A stretch of 64,000 nucleotides of DNA from Alphaproteobacteria bacterium PA4 (GTDB lineage Bacteria; Pseudomonadota; Alphaproteobacteria; Sphingomonadales; Sphingomonadaceae): NCBI GenBank assembly GCA_002256005.1, contig NKIQ01000018.1, positions 1 through 64,000 of the forward strand. Reading direction: 5' to 3'. The notes below the pieces were generated by a model. The model had not been told where the DNA came from, searched no databases, and saw only the letters and a list, made by a program, of their open reading frames with translations. The position numbers were made by a program, and so were the translations under genes. Of this stretch, positions 9,881 through 19,034 are shown in pieces (positions within the stretch are counted from its first letter, which is position 1; each line of letters opens with the position of its first letter).

Positions 9881-10611
9881 GCCATCACCTCCGCCTCGGC
9901 GTCAACATCGATCATGTCGCCACCATCCGCAACGCGCGCGGCGGGCTGCACCCCGATCCGGTACGCGCGGCGCTGCTGGCGGCCGAGGCCGGCGCCGATG
10001 GCATCACCGCGCATCTGCGCGAGGATCGCCGCCATATCACCGATGCCGATCTCGACGCGCTGATCGGCAGCATCAGCCTGCCCTTGAACCTTGAAATGGC
10101 GGCGACCGATGAAATGCTCGGCATCGCGCTGAAGCATCGGCCGCACGCCGCCTGCATCGTGCCGGAACGCCGTGCCGAGCGCACCACCGAAGGCGGGCTC
10201 GATGCCGCCGGCCAGCACAACACGCTGGCCCCGATCATTGCGCGCCTGCAGGACGCCGGCATCCGCGTCAGCCTGTTCATCGCGCCCGACCTGCACCAGC
10301 TGGAGGCGGCGGCGAAGCTGGGCGCGCCGGTCGTCGAGCTGCACACCGGCCCCTACAGCCATGCACTGGCCGATGCCGATGTGGCGGCGGAACTGGCGCG
10401 CCTGCACCGGGCCGCCGAACATGGGGCTTCGCTCGGCCTCGAAATGCACGCCGGCCATGGCCTGACCTTCGACAATGTCGGGCCGATCGCCGCCATGCCG
10501 CAGCTCGCCGAACTCAACATCGGGCATTTCCTGATCGGTGAAGCCGTGTTCACCGGCCTTGGCCCGGCCATCGCCCGGATGCGCGCCGCCATGGACGCGG
10601 CGCGCGCGTGA
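9877..10611 (+). CDS. pdxJ: Pyridoxine 5'-phosphate synthase
   Basis: PdxJ condenses 3-amino-2-oxopropyl phosphate with deoxyxylulose 5-phosphate to give pyridoxine 5'-phosphate. The protein (244 residues) starts [19 protein letters not shown], followed by [25 protein letters not shown] and [13 protein letters not shown], all hallmark segments of this TIM-barrel enzyme. ATGA overlap with pyrE and GTGA overlap with acpS place it in the middle of a tight operon. Confidence 0.96.
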   Translation: MSHHLRLGVNIDHVATIRNARGGLHPDPVRAALLAAEAGADGITAHLREDRRHITDADLDALIGSISLPLNLEMAATDEMLGIALKHRPHAACIVPERRAERTTEGGLDAAGQHNTLAPIIARLQDAGIRVSLFIAPDLHQLEAAAKLGAPVVELHTGPYSHALADADVAAELARLHRAAEHGASLGLEMHAGHGLTFDNVGPIAAMPQLAELNIGHFLIGEAVFTGLGPAIARMRAAMDAARA

Positions 10612-11030
10612 ACATCCCCGCCGGCGTCTTCGTGCTCGGGCTCGGCTCCGACCTGTGCAATATCGATCGGATCGAAAACAGCATCGCCCGCTTCGGCGAT
10701 CGTTTCCTCAACCGGGTGTTCACCGACACCGAGCGCGCCAAGGCCGACCGCCGCCAGCTCACCCGCGCCGGCACCTATGCCAAGCGCTTTGCCGCCAAGG
10801 AGGCCTGTTCCAAGGCGCTCGGCACAGGCTTTCGCAAGGGTGTGTTCATGAAGGATATGGGAGTGGTCAACCTGCCCTCCGGCGCGCCGACCCTGGCGCT
10901 CACCGGCGGGGCCGCGGCAAGACTGGCGGAAATCACCCCGCCGGGCTATGAGGCGATCGTCCATCTGACGATGACCGACGACCACCCTTGGGCGCAGGCC
11001 ATCGTGCTTATCACAGCGAGTCCCCTATGA
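10608..11030 (+). CDS. acpS: Holo-[acyl-carrier-protein] synthase
   Basis: AcpS transfers phosphopantetheine from CoA to acyl carrier protein. The 140-residue product has both conserved blocks: [14 protein letters not shown] with the metal-binding aspartate, and [17 protein letters not shown]. The start is a GTG that overlaps the pdxJ stop; its stop in turn overlaps the lepB ATG. The pdxJ-acpS-lepB order is conserved in alphaproteobacteria. Confidence 0.95.
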   Translation: MNIPAGVFVLGLGSDLCNIDRIENSIARFGDRFLNRVFTDTERAKADRRQLTRAGTYAKRFAAKEACSKALGTGFRKGVFMKDMGVVNLPSGAPTLALTGGAAARLAEITPPGYEAIVHLTMTDDHPWAQAIVLITASPL

Positions 11031-11854
11031 GCGAAGCAGCGGCGGTGAAGAAGCCGACCAATTGGGCGAGCGAGGCCTGGCAGCTGTTCCTGCTGGTGCT
11101 TGCCGTGCTCGGCGTGCACTCGCTGGTCGCCAAGCCCTTCTACATCCCCTCCGGCTCGATGCTGCCCAGCCTGTTGATCGGGGACCGGCTGATCGTGTCG
11201 AAATATCCCTATGGCTATTCCTATCTGTCGCCGTCGCTGAACGTGCTGCCGGAAATGCCGGGCCGTATCCTCGGCCGCCTGCCCGAACGCGGCGATATCG
11301 CCGTCATCAAGAGCCCGCGCGACAAATCGGATTACATCAAGCGCGTCATCGGCCTGCCCGGCGATACCGTGCAGATGAAGGACGGCCAGCTGTGGCTGAA
11401 CGGTGCACCGGTATCGAAGGTGCGGGTGGCGGATACCGTCATTCCCGTCTCGCCGAACAGCGATTGCAACTCGCCGGTCGATGCCCAGTATCGCACCACC
11501 GATGCCGCCGGCGTCGCCGTTTGCAAGCTGCCGACCTATCGCGAGACGCTGCCTTCGGGGAAATCCTATCTGACGCTCGACCTGCAGCAGACGCCGCAGG
11601 ACAATACCGAGCCGATGATCGTGCCGGAAGGCACCGTCTTCCTGATGGGTGACAATCGCGACAACAGCGAGGACAGCCGCTTCGATCCGATGCTTGGCGG
11701 CCTCGGCATGCTGCCCATCGAGAACCTTGTCGGCCGCGCCGAATTCACCACCTTCTCGCTGGACGGCTCCACCGACGTCAACCCGGTAACCTGGGTCACC
11801 GCGCTGCGGTCCGGCCGCTACTTCATCGGCCTGAACAAGCAGACAGCGGACTGA
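11027..11854 (+). CDS. lepB: Signal peptidase I
   Basis: LepB removes signal peptides from exported proteins at the outer face of the inner membrane. The 275-residue protein has one N-terminal membrane anchor (about residues 16-34), the catalytic serine in [11 protein letters not shown] (S44), the catalytic lysine in [11 protein letters not shown], and the C-terminal box [12 protein letters not shown] chose the ATG at 11027 because it overlaps the acpS stop and gives a short cytoplasmic tail; the frame extends 13 codons upstream. In many relatives rnc and era follow; here panC follows on the other strand. Confidence 0.95.
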   Translation: MSEAAAVKKPTNWASEAWQLFLLVLAVLGVHSLVAKPFYIPSGSMLPSLLIGDRLIVSKYPYGYSYLSPSLNVLPEMPGRILGRLPERGDIAVIKSPRDKSDYIKRVIGLPGDTVQMKDGQLWLNGAPVSKVRVADTVIPVSPNSDCNSPVDAQYRTTDAAGVAVCKLPTYRETLPSGKSYLTLDLQQTPQDNTEPMIVPEGTVFLMGDNRDNSEDSRFDPMLGGLGMLPIENLVGRAEFTTFSLDGSTDVNPVTWVTALRSGRYFIGLNKQTAD

Positions 11855-11881
11855 ATCCGCAGCTGCGGTCGTTTGCAGGCA

Positions 11882-12730
11882 TCACACCGCCAGATTGTCG
11901 ATCAGCCGCGTCGTGCCCATCACGGCCGCTGCCATGATGCGGGCGCCGGGGGTCACGGCGCGCAGCGGGGTCAGCCGCTCGCCATCGACCAGTTCGCAAT
12001 AATCGATGCGGGCAAAGCCGGCGGCGGCGATGCGGCGTTCGGCAGTGGCCAGTGCCGGGCCGACATCACCGCCGGCGATCAGCGCCTCGCGGGCGCGCAT
12101 CAGCGCCTGGGGCAGAGCCCCCGCCCGCCGGCGTTCGTCGGCGCTCAGGTAAAGATTGCGCGAGGACAGCGCGAGGCCATCGTTATCGCGCACGATCGGG
12201 CAGCCGAGGATTTCGGTGCCGAGATCGAGGTCCTCGGCCATGCGGCGGACGATGGCGAGCTGCTGCCAGTCCTTTTCACCGAACACCGCGACATCGGCGC
12301 GGGCGGCGGCGAGCAGTTTCGAAACGACCGTGGCGACCCCGTCGAAATGGCCGGGTCGCGCGGCGCCGCAGAGCAGATCGGGCAGCGCCGCGACGCGGAC
12401 ATAGCTGGCAAAGCCCGGCGGATACATGGTGGCGACGCTGGGGGCATAGAGCAGCGAGCAGCCGGCGGCGACCAGCTTGGCAGCATCGCCGGCCTCGTCA
12501 CGCGGATAGCGGTCGAGATCCTCGGTCGGGCCGAACTGCTTGGGATTGACGAAGATCGAGGCGGCAACGCGGTCGGCGTGCTGCAACCCCAGCGTCACCA
12601 GCGCCAGATGCCCGGCATGCAGCGCGCCCATCGTCGGCACAAAGGCGACGCGATGGCCCTCGCGCTTCCAGGCCTCCATCGCCGCCGTGAACGCCGCGGG
12701 CGTCCGCACGATTGCAATCTTGTCCTGCAA
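11882..12730 (-). CDS. panC: Pantothenate synthetase
   Basis: PanC joins pantoate and beta-alanine using ATP. The protein shows VAFVPTMGALHAGHL (HIGH-type ATP site), SIFVNPKQFGPTEDLDRYPR, VFGEKDWQQLAIVRRM and LALSSRNLYLS, giving a complete enzyme of about 282 residues. The start is not ATG: a TTG at 12730 has AAAGG six bases upstream and is preferred, while a GTG at 12751 would add seven residues without a ribosome site. The gene converges on lepB and is divergent from mipZ, with 91 bases between. No panB is in the window. Confidence 0.93.
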   Translation of the reverse strand: MQDKIAIVRTPAAFTAAMEAWKREGHRVAFVPTMGALHAGHLALVTLGLQHADRVAASIFVNPKQFGPTEDLDRYPRDEAGDAAKLVAAGCSLLYAPSVATMYPPGFASYVRVAALPDLLCGAARPGHFDGVATVVSKLLAAARADVAVFGEKDWQQLAIVRRMAEDLDLGTEILGCPIVRDNDGLALSSRNLYLSADERRRAGALPQALMRAREALIAGGDVGPALATAERRIAAAGFARIDYCELVDGERLTPLRAVTPGARIMAAAVMGTTRLIDNLAV

Positions 12731-12821
12731 TGTCTGCCTTTCGATTGACACGTGCCGGCGCCTGTGTGCGAAACCGGCACGGATGGCAAGGCTTTGGAGC
12801 CATGGGACGGAACGGGGACCG

Positions 12822-13616
12822 ATGACGACGAAAACCGCGCACATCATCGTGCTGGGCAATGAAAAGGGCGGCTCCGGCAAATCGACGACCGCCGTCCATA
12901 TCGGCGTGGCGCTGGTCCATGCCGGCTTTCGTGTTGCCATGCTCGATCTCGATTCGCGCCAGCGCACCGTGGCGCGCTATCTCGAAAACCGCACGGCCTT
13001 CGCGAGCAAGCGCGGTCTGGCGCTGCCCAGCCCAGACTGCGCCGTGATCGCCGACGGAGCGGAGGCGCTGACCGAGCTCGACACGCGGCTGGCGCAGGCG
13101 GCGGCGCTGGATTTCATCGTCATCGACACGCCCGGCCGCGATTCGGAACTGGCGCGCGCCGCGCTCGCCCGCGCCGACACCATCATCACGCCGATCAACG
13201 ACAGTTTCGTCGATTTCGATCTGATCGGCCAGGTCGATCCCGAAACCTTCGCGGTCGCCCGGCCAAGCTTTTATGCCGAACTGATCTGGAACGCCCGCCG
13301 CGCCCGCGCCCGCGATGGCGGTGTCAGTCCCGATTGGGTGGTGCTGCGCAACCGTCTCGCCTCGCTGGAGGCGCGCAACCGGAAGCGCGTCGGCGCGGCG
13401 CTCGAGGCGCTGTCGGGCCGCGTCGGCTTCCGCGTCGTCGGCGGCCTGTCGGAACGCGTCATCTTCCGCGAATTCTTCCCGCGCGGGCTAACCCTGCTCG
13501 ATCGCGATGCGCTCGATGATTTCAGCCTCAGCCATGTCGGCGCCCGCGCCGAGCTGCGCGCCCTCATCGCCGCGCTGAAACTGCCCGGCTGGGATGCCGG
13601 CAAGCTCGCCGCCTGA
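12822..13616 (+). CDS. mipZ: Division plane positioning ATPase MipZ (ParA family)
   Basis: The 264-residue P-loop ATPase begins with the deviant Walker A GNEKGGSGKSTTA (12-24) and continues VAMLDLDSRQRTVARYLENR, closely resembling Caulobacter MipZ rather than chromosomal ParA. MipZ forms a bipolar gradient with ParB and blocks FtsZ assembly away from mid-cell. A GGGGA precedes the ATG by about five bases. The frame is open upstream through the panC antisense region, which is not part of the gene. It overlaps the following J-domain gene (TGATG). Confidence 0.88.
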   Translation: MTTKTAHIIVLGNEKGGSGKSTTAVHIGVALVHAGFRVAMLDLDSRQRTVARYLENRTAFASKRGLALPSPDCAVIADGAEALTELDTRLAQAAALDFIVIDTPGRDSELARAALARADTIITPINDSFVDFDLIGQVDPETFAVARPSFYAELIWNARRARARDGGVSPDWVVLRNRLASLEARNRKRVGAALEALSGRVGFRVVGGLSERVIFREFFPRGLTLLDRDALDDFSLSHVGARAELRALIAALKLPGWDAGKLAA

Positions 13617-14005
13617 TGGGTCTCGCCCTCGTCATCGCGGCGCTGGTTGGCTGGTGGCTGCACCAGCGCGGCGAACTGCTGCCGCAACTGCGGCTGTGGG
13701 CCGGCGTCGGCGCCGCGCTGATCTTCGGCGCCAAGCTGCTGGAAGGCGGCAAGATCCTGCCGGCGCTGCTCGTCGCCGCCGCCGGCTATGGCTGGTGGCG
13801 GATGCAGGCAGCAAAGCCGGCGCGGCTGGCGGCGGACGAAGCCGCCGCCCTGGCCCTGCTCGGCCTGCCCCGCGGCGCCGATCGCGACGCCATCCAGCTG
13901 GCCTGGCGCAGCCGCATGGCCAGCGCCCATCCGGACGCCGGCGGCAGCGCCGATGCGGTGCAGCGGCTGACCGCGGCGCGCGATCTGCTGCTGGCGCGGC
14001 GGTGA
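13616..14005 (+). CDS. Membrane-anchored J-domain protein
   Basis: A 129-residue protein with hydrophobic helices in the first ~60 residues (about 1-15 and 27-57) and a C-terminal J-domain of roughly 55 residues. It contains LLGLPRGADRDAIQLAWR and the invariant HPD (MASAHPDAGGS), so it should stimulate a DnaK-type chaperone from the inner membrane. The J-domain is at the C-terminus, as in DjlA- or Tim14/Pam18-like proteins. The start overlaps the mipZ stop (TGATG), implying translational coupling to a division regulator. No substrate can be named. Confidence 0.8.
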   Translation: MGLALVIAALVGWWLHQRGELLPQLRLWAGVGAALIFGAKLLEGGKILPALLVAAAGYGWWRMQAAKPARLAADEAAALALLGLPRGADRDAIQLAWRSRMASAHPDAGGSADAVQRLTAARDLLLARR

Positions 14006-14073
14006 TGCCGGGCTGAAAGTGCCGCCGGAGGCTTTCTTTCTGCCGGCAATAACGCGCGACCCCTCCAAGCCGC

Positions 14074-14101
14074 TTGGCAAATAATGCCGCCGCGCTATAC
14101 G
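14074..14101 (+). promoter_or_regulatory. Possible sigma-70-type promoter upstream of the phosphomannomutase gene
   Basis: TTGGCA (14074) and TATACG (14096) are separated by 16 bases in the 163-base gap between the J-domain gene and the mutase gene. It is the best hexamer pair there, but assignment is by eye only. Confidence 0.35.
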
Positions 14102-14168
14102 CAGCCCAGCCTTGGGGAAGGTCGCGCCCGCGTGTTTACAATTTGTTATGCACTGGAGTTGAACACCC

Positions 14169-15548
14169 GTGAGCCATGTCTTCCACCCCACCTCGCTGCG
14201 TGAATATGATATCCGCGGGCTGGTCGGCGACACGCTGACCGCAGCCGATGCGCTGGCCATCGGGCGCAGCTTCGGCACCATCGTGCGGCGGGGCGGCGGC
14301 AAGCGTGTTGCGGTCGGCTATGATGGCCGCACCTCGTCGCCGGGGTTCGAGGCGGCGCTGGTCGAAGGGCTGAACGCCGCCGGCATCGAAGCGGTACGGA
14401 TCGGCGTCGGGCCGACACCGATGCTCTATTATGCGGTCTATGAACTCGGCTGCGATGGCGGCGTGATGATCACCGGCAGCCACAACCCGCCGGCGTACAA
14501 TGGCTTCAAGATGATGCTGGCCGGCCGGCCGTTCTTCGGCAGCGACATTCGCGCGCTGGGCGACATGTCGGCCGCCGGCGATTGGGAATCGGGCAGCGCC
14601 GGCAGCACGCAGGTCGAACTGATGGACCGCTATGTCGACCGGCTGGTACAGGATTTCGACGGCCAGGCCTTCACCATCGCCTGGGATTGCGGCAACGGCG
14701 TCGCCGGCCCGGTGGTCGAGAAACTGGTGAAGAAGCTGCCCGGCACGCATCATGTGCTGTTCCCGGAGGTCGACGGCAATTTCCCCAACCATCATCCCGA
14801 TCCGACCGATGAAAAGAACCTGGTCGATCTGAAGCGTGTCGTCCTTGAAAAGGGCTGCGACTTCGGCCTGGCCTTTGATGGCGATGCCGACCGGCTCGGC
14901 GCCGTCGATGGTCAGGGCCGGGTGATCTGGGGCGACCAGCTGCTCGGCATTCTCGCCGAGCCGGTGTTGAAGGCCGTACCCGGCGGCACCATCATCGCCG
15001 ATGTGAAGGCCAGTCAGGCCCTGTTCGACCGCGTCGCCGCGCTGGGCGGCACGCCGCTGATGTGGAAGACCGGCCACAGCCTGATCAAGGCCAAGATGAA
15101 GGACGTCGATTCGCCGCTTGCCGGCGAAATGTCGGGGCACATCTTCTTCAAGCATCAATGGTATGGCTTCGACGATGGCATCTATGCCGGCGTCCGCCTG
15201 ATCCGCGCCGTGTCGGAATTGGGCGGCAGCCTGACGGCGCTGAAGGACGCCATGCCGGTGATGGTCAACACGCCGGAAATGCGCTTCCAATCGTCGGAAG
15301 AGCGCAAGTTCGTCGTCGTCGAGGAAGTGCTGGCCCGGCTGAAGGCCGCCGGCGCCACCGTCGACGAAACCGATGGCGCCCGCGTCAACACGCCCGACGG
15401 CTGGTGGCTGCTGCGCGCATCGAACACCCAGGACGTGCTGGTGGCCCGCGTCGAGGCGCGCGACCAGGCGGCGCTGGAGCGGTTGCAGGGCGACCTCAAT
15501 GCCGCGCTGGCGGCATCGGGGGTCGCTCCGACGATTGTCGGACATTGA
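14169..15548 (+). CDS. Phosphomannomutase/phosphoglucomutase
   Basis: The 459-residue alpha-D-phosphohexomutase interconverts hexose 1- and 6-phosphates for exopolysaccharide and LPS precursors. The phosphoserine loop is [16 protein letters not shown] (S104), the metal-binding loop FDGDADRLG is near 236-244, the substrate loop GEMSGHIFF follows, and the N-terminus LREYDIRG is typical of the AlgC/PgmG group. The start is GTG with TGGAG about nine bases upstream. In sphingomonads this gene often follows mipZ and a J-domain gene, as it does here. Confidence 0.92.
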   Translation: MSHVFHPTSLREYDIRGLVGDTLTAADALAIGRSFGTIVRRGGGKRVAVGYDGRTSSPGFEAALVEGLNAAGIEAVRIGVGPTPMLYYAVYELGCDGGVMITGSHNPPAYNGFKMMLAGRPFFGSDIRALGDMSAAGDWESGSAGSTQVELMDRYVDRLVQDFDGQAFTIAWDCGNGVAGPVVEKLVKKLPGTHHVLFPEVDGNFPNHHPDPTDEKNLVDLKRVVLEKGCDFGLAFDGDADRLGAVDGQGRVIWGDQLLGILAEPVLKAVPGGTIIADVKASQALFDRVAALGGTPLMWKTGHSLIKAKMKDVDSPLAGEMSGHIFFKHQWYGFDDGIYAGVRLIRAVSELGGSLTALKDAMPVMVNTPEMRFQSSEERKFVVVEEVLARLKAAGATVDETDGARVNTPDGWWLLRASNTQDVLVARVEARDQAALERLQGDLNAALAASGVAPTIVGH

Positions 15549-15642
15549 TCGCAACGGCTTGATCGCAGCCGCCTGCGGCGATTCCGGCGGTTGCAGCGGC
15601 GACCGCGACCCGGCACTCTGTAGCGTGTTGGGGGAGATTTTC

Positions 15643-17196
15643 ATGAAGATGACAGCCGCTCTGGCCTTGGCCTTGCTGGCGACCGCCGCCGCGGCGCAAC
15701 CGGCACAAGGCAGCGCACAGGGCCCGGCCGAAACCGCGACACGGGCGGCGGTGGCGCGCATCGCAGCGCTCAATCCGCGCATCAACGCGGTGCGGGCGGT
15801 CGATCCGACGGCGATCGATCAGGCGCAGACGCTCGACCGGCTGCGCATGGCGCGCGGGCCGCTCTATGGCCTGCCGATCCTCATCAAGGACAATATCGAC
15901 GCCAAAGGGCCGCTGCCGACGACGGCGGGGAGTCTGGCGCTGAAGGACAATGTGACGAACCGCGATGCGCCGCTGGTTGCCGGGCTGCGCCGCGCCGGGG
16001 CGATCATCGTCGGCAAGACCAACCTCAGCGAATGGGCCAACATGCGCGGCGACCGCTCGATTTCGGGCTGGAGCGGCATCGGCGGTCAGGTGCGCAACCC
16101 GCACGCACTCAACCGCACGCCCTGCGGCTCGTCCTCGGGAAGTGGCGCCGCAGTGGCAGCCGGCATGGTCGATGCGGCGATCGGCACCGAAACCGATGGC
16201 TCGATCACCTGCCCGGCGGCGGTCAACGGCATCGTCGGGCTGAAGCCGACTGTCGGCCTCGTCAGTCGCACCCACATCATCCCGATCAGCGCCAGCCAGG
16301 ACACGGCCGGCCCGATGACGAAGGACGTACGCACCGCCGCGCTGCTGCTGACCGCCATCGCCGGCAGCGACCCCGCCGACGCGGCAACCGCCACCGCCGA
16401 TGCGCACCGCGCCGACTATCTCGCGGCGCTCGATCGCCAGGCGCTGAAGGGCGTGCGCATCGGCGTCATGCGCTTCGCCGCGCGCTTTTCGGCGCCGGTG
16501 ACGGTGGTGTTCGAACGCGCGCTGGAGGTGCTGAAGGCGCAAGGGGCCATCCTCGTCGATGTCGAGGCGCCCAAGGATCGCGAACAGATCGGCGCCGCCG
16601 AATATCTGGTGCTGGTGACCGAGCTGAAGGCCGGGCTGAACGCCTATCTCGCCACCACGCCGCCCAATGTGAAGGTGCGCACGCTCGCCGATGCCATTGC
16701 CTTCAACATCGCCAATGGCCCACGCGAACTCGGCCTGTTCGGTCAGCAGGCGTTCACGCTGGCCGAATCGACCAAAGGCCTTGACGACCCCGACTATGTG
16801 AAAGCCCGCGCCCTGTCGCTGCGGCTGGCCGGCAAGGACGGCATCGACGCCATGCTCGCCGCCGGCAATGTCGTGGCGCTGGTGGCGCCGACCGCGGCGC
16901 CGGCCTGGTTCATCGATGCGTCGACCGGCGATCGGGCGTCGGGCGGCGGCGCGGGCACCTTTGCCGCTGTCGCCGGCTACCCGCATCTGACCGTGCCGAT
17001 GGGGACGGTTCAGGGCCTGCCGGTCGGCCTCAGCTTCCTCGGCCCGGCATGGAGCGAAGCGCGGCTGCTCGGCCTCGGCTATGCCTATGAGCAGGCGAGC
17101 AAGGCGATGGTTGCGCCGACGTTCGCCGAATCGGTGGAAACCATGCCGGCGATGGCGCCGCTGCTGGCGCCGTTCAGCGCGCCAGATCGGCGCTGA
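15643..17196 (+). CDS. Secreted amidase (amidase signature family)
   Basis: The 517-residue protein has a signal peptide (MKMTAALALALLATAAAAQP) and a complete amidase-signature Ser-Ser-Lys triad: K82 in LIKDN, the serine cluster CGSSSGSG (161-168) and the nucleophile S187 in TETDGSITCPA. The enzyme should hydrolyse an amide bond in the periplasm; the substrate is unknown. GGGGGAG lies seven bases before the ATG. The reading frame runs on upstream into the mutase gene, but the signal peptide and ribosome site fix the start. Its last 23 bases overlap the convergent gene at 17174. Confidence 0.88.
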   Translation: MKMTAALALALLATAAAAQPAQGSAQGPAETATRAAVARIAALNPRINAVRAVDPTAIDQAQTLDRLRMARGPLYGLPILIKDNIDAKGPLPTTAGSLALKDNVTNRDAPLVAGLRRAGAIIVGKTNLSEWANMRGDRSISGWSGIGGQVRNPHALNRTPCGSSSGSGAAVAAGMVDAAIGTETDGSITCPAAVNGIVGLKPTVGLVSRTHIIPISASQDTAGPMTKDVRTAALLLTAIAGSDPADAATATADAHRADYLAALDRQALKGVRIGVMRFAARFSAPVTVVFERALEVLKAQGAILVDVEAPKDREQIGAAEYLVLVTELKAGLNAYLATTPPNVKVRTLADAIAFNIANGPRELGLFGQQAFTLAESTKGLDDPDYVKARALSLRLAGKDGIDAMLAAGNVVALVAPTAAPAWFIDASTGDRASGGGAGTFAAVAGYPHLTVPMGTVQGLPVGLSFLGPAWSEARLLGLGYAYEQASKAMVAPTFAESVETMPAMAPLLAPFSAPDRR

Positions 17197-18097
17197 TCGC
17201 CGCCACGATCTGGCCGCGCTGGCGCTGGCTGCTGCGATTCGGCACGGCGCTGTAGAGGCCGGAGAGGAAGGCCCGGTCCCAACTGGTCATCCCGGCTGCG
17301 GGCGATTCGGCGCCGGCGGGTGCGAACAGCGACAGCACGCTGGGCACGGCGGGCGGCACCGGCGGCAGCCGCAGCGGCGCCAGGCTGACCATGCCGACAT
17401 AATCGGCAACACTGTCCAGCGATTTGCCATTGGCTAGGCCGACATCGACGATGACGACGGCGCTGGTGATCCACACGGCGATCGTCGTCTTGATGAGGCT
17501 CGGGTCGCGGCTGTCGAACGACGGCGCATCGCCGGGCAGCACATTGCCCAGCGGCGTCCCACCGCCGGATTGCGCCGAGCTGAGGGCGGCGCTGGCGTTG
17601 ACCCCGCCGGCCACGCCATCGGCGCTGCGCATTTCAAGGGCATGCCAGAACCGCACCGGTAGCGGCTCCCGCAACAGGCGGTCGCGCTCGGCGCCGGTCA
17701 GGCGGCTGATCTGCTTGGGTTTGCGGCGGGCGATGACGCCGGCAGTCACCGCGGCATCCTCGCTGAACACGACTTGCAGATTGGGCCGACAGCCCGGCTT
17801 GCCCCATTGGGCGCCGGCGTCACCGGCGATGGCGGCGAGGCGCGCAGCGACGCGGGCGCCGGCGGCATCGGTGATGCCCGACAGTTTCAGGCAGACGGGT
17901 TCGTGCCAGCGCGCGAACTGGTCATAGGCCGGGGTGGCGAGCACGGCCCGCACATAGCCCGACGCGCGGGCTTCGACCTCGGCCTTCGTCAGGCGTTCGC
18001 CGGTGACGGTAACGAGCGGTGCGGCCGCGTCATCAACAGGGGCTGGCGCGGGCGTGGTGACTTGCAAGGCAAACAGCAGGGCGGGCAGAAATGGCAT
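17174..18097 (-). CDS. Secreted protein of unknown function
   Basis: A 307-residue protein I do not recognise. The start at 18097 has GGAG five bases upstream and gives a signal peptide (MPFLPALLFALQVTTPAPAP). The next part contains VTVTGERLTKAEVEARASGYVRAV, which looks like a repeat-free periplasmic domain, and two cysteines (in EPVCLKL and KPGCRPN) that could pair. A hydrophobic stretch occurs near TTIAVWITSAVVIVDVGLA. It is transcribed away from rpsF and its 3' end overlaps the amidase gene by 23 bases. Confidence 0.65.
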   Translation of the reverse strand: MPFLPALLFALQVTTPAPAPVDDAAAPLVTVTGERLTKAEVEARASGYVRAVLATPAYDQFARWHEPVCLKLSGITDAAGARVAARLAAIAGDAGAQWGKPGCRPNLQVVFSEDAAVTAGVIARRKPKQISRLTGAERDRLLREPLPVRFWHALEMRSADGVAGGVNASAALSSAQSGGGTPLGNVLPGDAPSFDSRDPSLIKTTIAVWITSAVVIVDVGLANGKSLDSVADYVGMVSLAPLRLPPVPPAVPSVLSLFAPAGAESPAAGMTSWDRAFLSGLYSAVPNRSSQRQRGQIVAAISADLAR

Positions 18098-18244
18098 GAA
18101 CGCTCCATTCCGAAAACACACAACCGGCGCTATCGCCCCTGCGCGACCGTACCGTCCCGGACCATAACCCCGGTGTTCCTGCTTGCCAATTGCCGGCGCG
18201 CTTGCATCCCGCGCCTTTTTCGCCCATAGGCCCCGTCTCGATTT

Positions 18245-18266
18245 CGCCGGGGTTTGCGCCCCGGCG
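18245..18266 (+). promoter_or_regulatory. Hairpin in the rpsF operon leader
   Basis: Perfect 8-bp inverted repeat (CGCCGGGG / CCCCGGCG) with a 6-base loop, about 70 bases before rpsF in a 241-base gap. It could be part of an S6:S18-binding autoregulatory leader, a type known for rpsF operons. It could also be a weak attenuator. Nothing here distinguishes these. Confidence 0.35.
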
Positions 18267-18338
18267 CTTTCGTTTGGACGCAAGCCGGAGGGGTGTCGCA
18301 TGGGGCGGCATCAGCGATCGGCACAGGAGTGAACACAC

Positions 18339-18782
18339 ATGCCATTGTATGAGCATGTCTTTCTCGCGCGACAGGATCTGGCCACTGCCCAGGTCGAAGC
18401 GATGACAGAGACATTTTCCAAGATCATCGCCGACGGCAAGGGCGCCGTGGCTTCCCATGAGTATTGGGGCCTGCGCAGCCTCGCGTATCGCATCGCCAAG
18501 AATCGCAAGGCGCATTATGTGATGCTCAACATCGACGCCCCGGCGCCGGCCGTGGCCGAGCTGGAGCGCCAGGTAGCGCTGAATGAAGACATCATCCGCT
18601 ACATGACCGTCCGCATCGAAGCGCTGCCGACCGAAGCATCGGCCATGATGAAGCGCGGCGAGCGCGAGCGTGAACGCGGCGACCGTGATGGCGCGCCCCG
18701 TGGCGACCGCCCGGATCGTGGCGACCGTGGTGATCGCGCTCCGCGCGGTGACCGTCCCGACCGCGCCCCGCGCGCGTTCTGA
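18339..18782 (+). CDS. rpsF: 30S ribosomal protein S6 with arginine/aspartate/glycine-rich tail
   Basis: S6 binds with S18 to the central domain of 16S rRNA. Residues 1-95 are a normal S6 fold (MPLYEHVFLARQDL, YWGLRSLAYRIAKNRKAHYV, LNEDIIRYMTVRIE). From about residue 107 the protein ends in a low-complexity tail of RGD, PRGDR and PDR repeats, giving 147 residues instead of about 95-130. AGGAG lies seven bases before the ATG. It is the first gene of rpsF-rpsR-rplI. Basic-acidic S6 tails are known in alphaproteobacteria and vary in length. Confidence 0.95.
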   Translation: MPLYEHVFLARQDLATAQVEAMTETFSKIIADGKGAVASHEYWGLRSLAYRIAKNRKAHYVMLNIDAPAPAVAELERQVALNEDIIRYMTVRIEALPTEASAMMKRGERERERGDRDGAPRGDRPDRGDRGDRAPRGDRPDRAPRAF

Positions 18783-18797
18783 TCGAAAGGATAGATC

Positions 18798-19022
18798 ATG
18801 GGTCGTCCCTTTTTCCGCCGCCGCAAGAGCTGCCCCTTCTCGGGCGCCAATGCCCCCGTCATCGATTACAAGGACGTGCGCCTGCTGCAGGGCTTTGTCT
18901 CCGAACGGGGCAAGATCGTGCCGTCGCGCATCACCGCCGTGTCCGGCAAGAAGCAGCGCGAACTGGCACAGGCCATCAAGCGCGCCCGCCATCTGGGCCT
19001 GCTGCCCTACCTCGTGAAGTAA
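18798..19022 (+). CDS. rpsR: 30S ribosomal protein S18
   Basis: A 74-residue S18 ([15 protein letters not shown] at the N-terminus, [20 protein letters not shown], then ARHLGLLPY). It pairs with S6 in the 30S platform. The gene is 15 bases after rpsF with GAAAGG before the ATG, and 12 bases before rplI. Length and sequence are typical of alphaproteobacteria. Confidence 0.97.
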   Translation: MGRPFFRRRKSCPFSGANAPVIDYKDVRLLQGFVSERGKIVPSRITAVSGKKQRELAQAIKRARHLGLLPYLVK

Positions 19023-19034
19023 GGAGCGCAGCTC

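Noticed and set aside
15373-15642. N-terminal extension of the amidase reading into the mutase gene
   Set aside because: A signal peptide and GGGGGAG ribosome site at 15643 define the start; the upstream codons are an alternative frame of the mutase gene.
14136-15785. Long minus-strand open frame opposite the phosphomannomutase gene
   Set aside because: Antisense shadow of a strongly conserved gene; composition biased and no recognisable motif.
18655-18782. Repeats at the end of rpsF as a CRISPR array
   Set aside because: Units are short, degenerate, in frame and without spacers; they encode the S6 tail.
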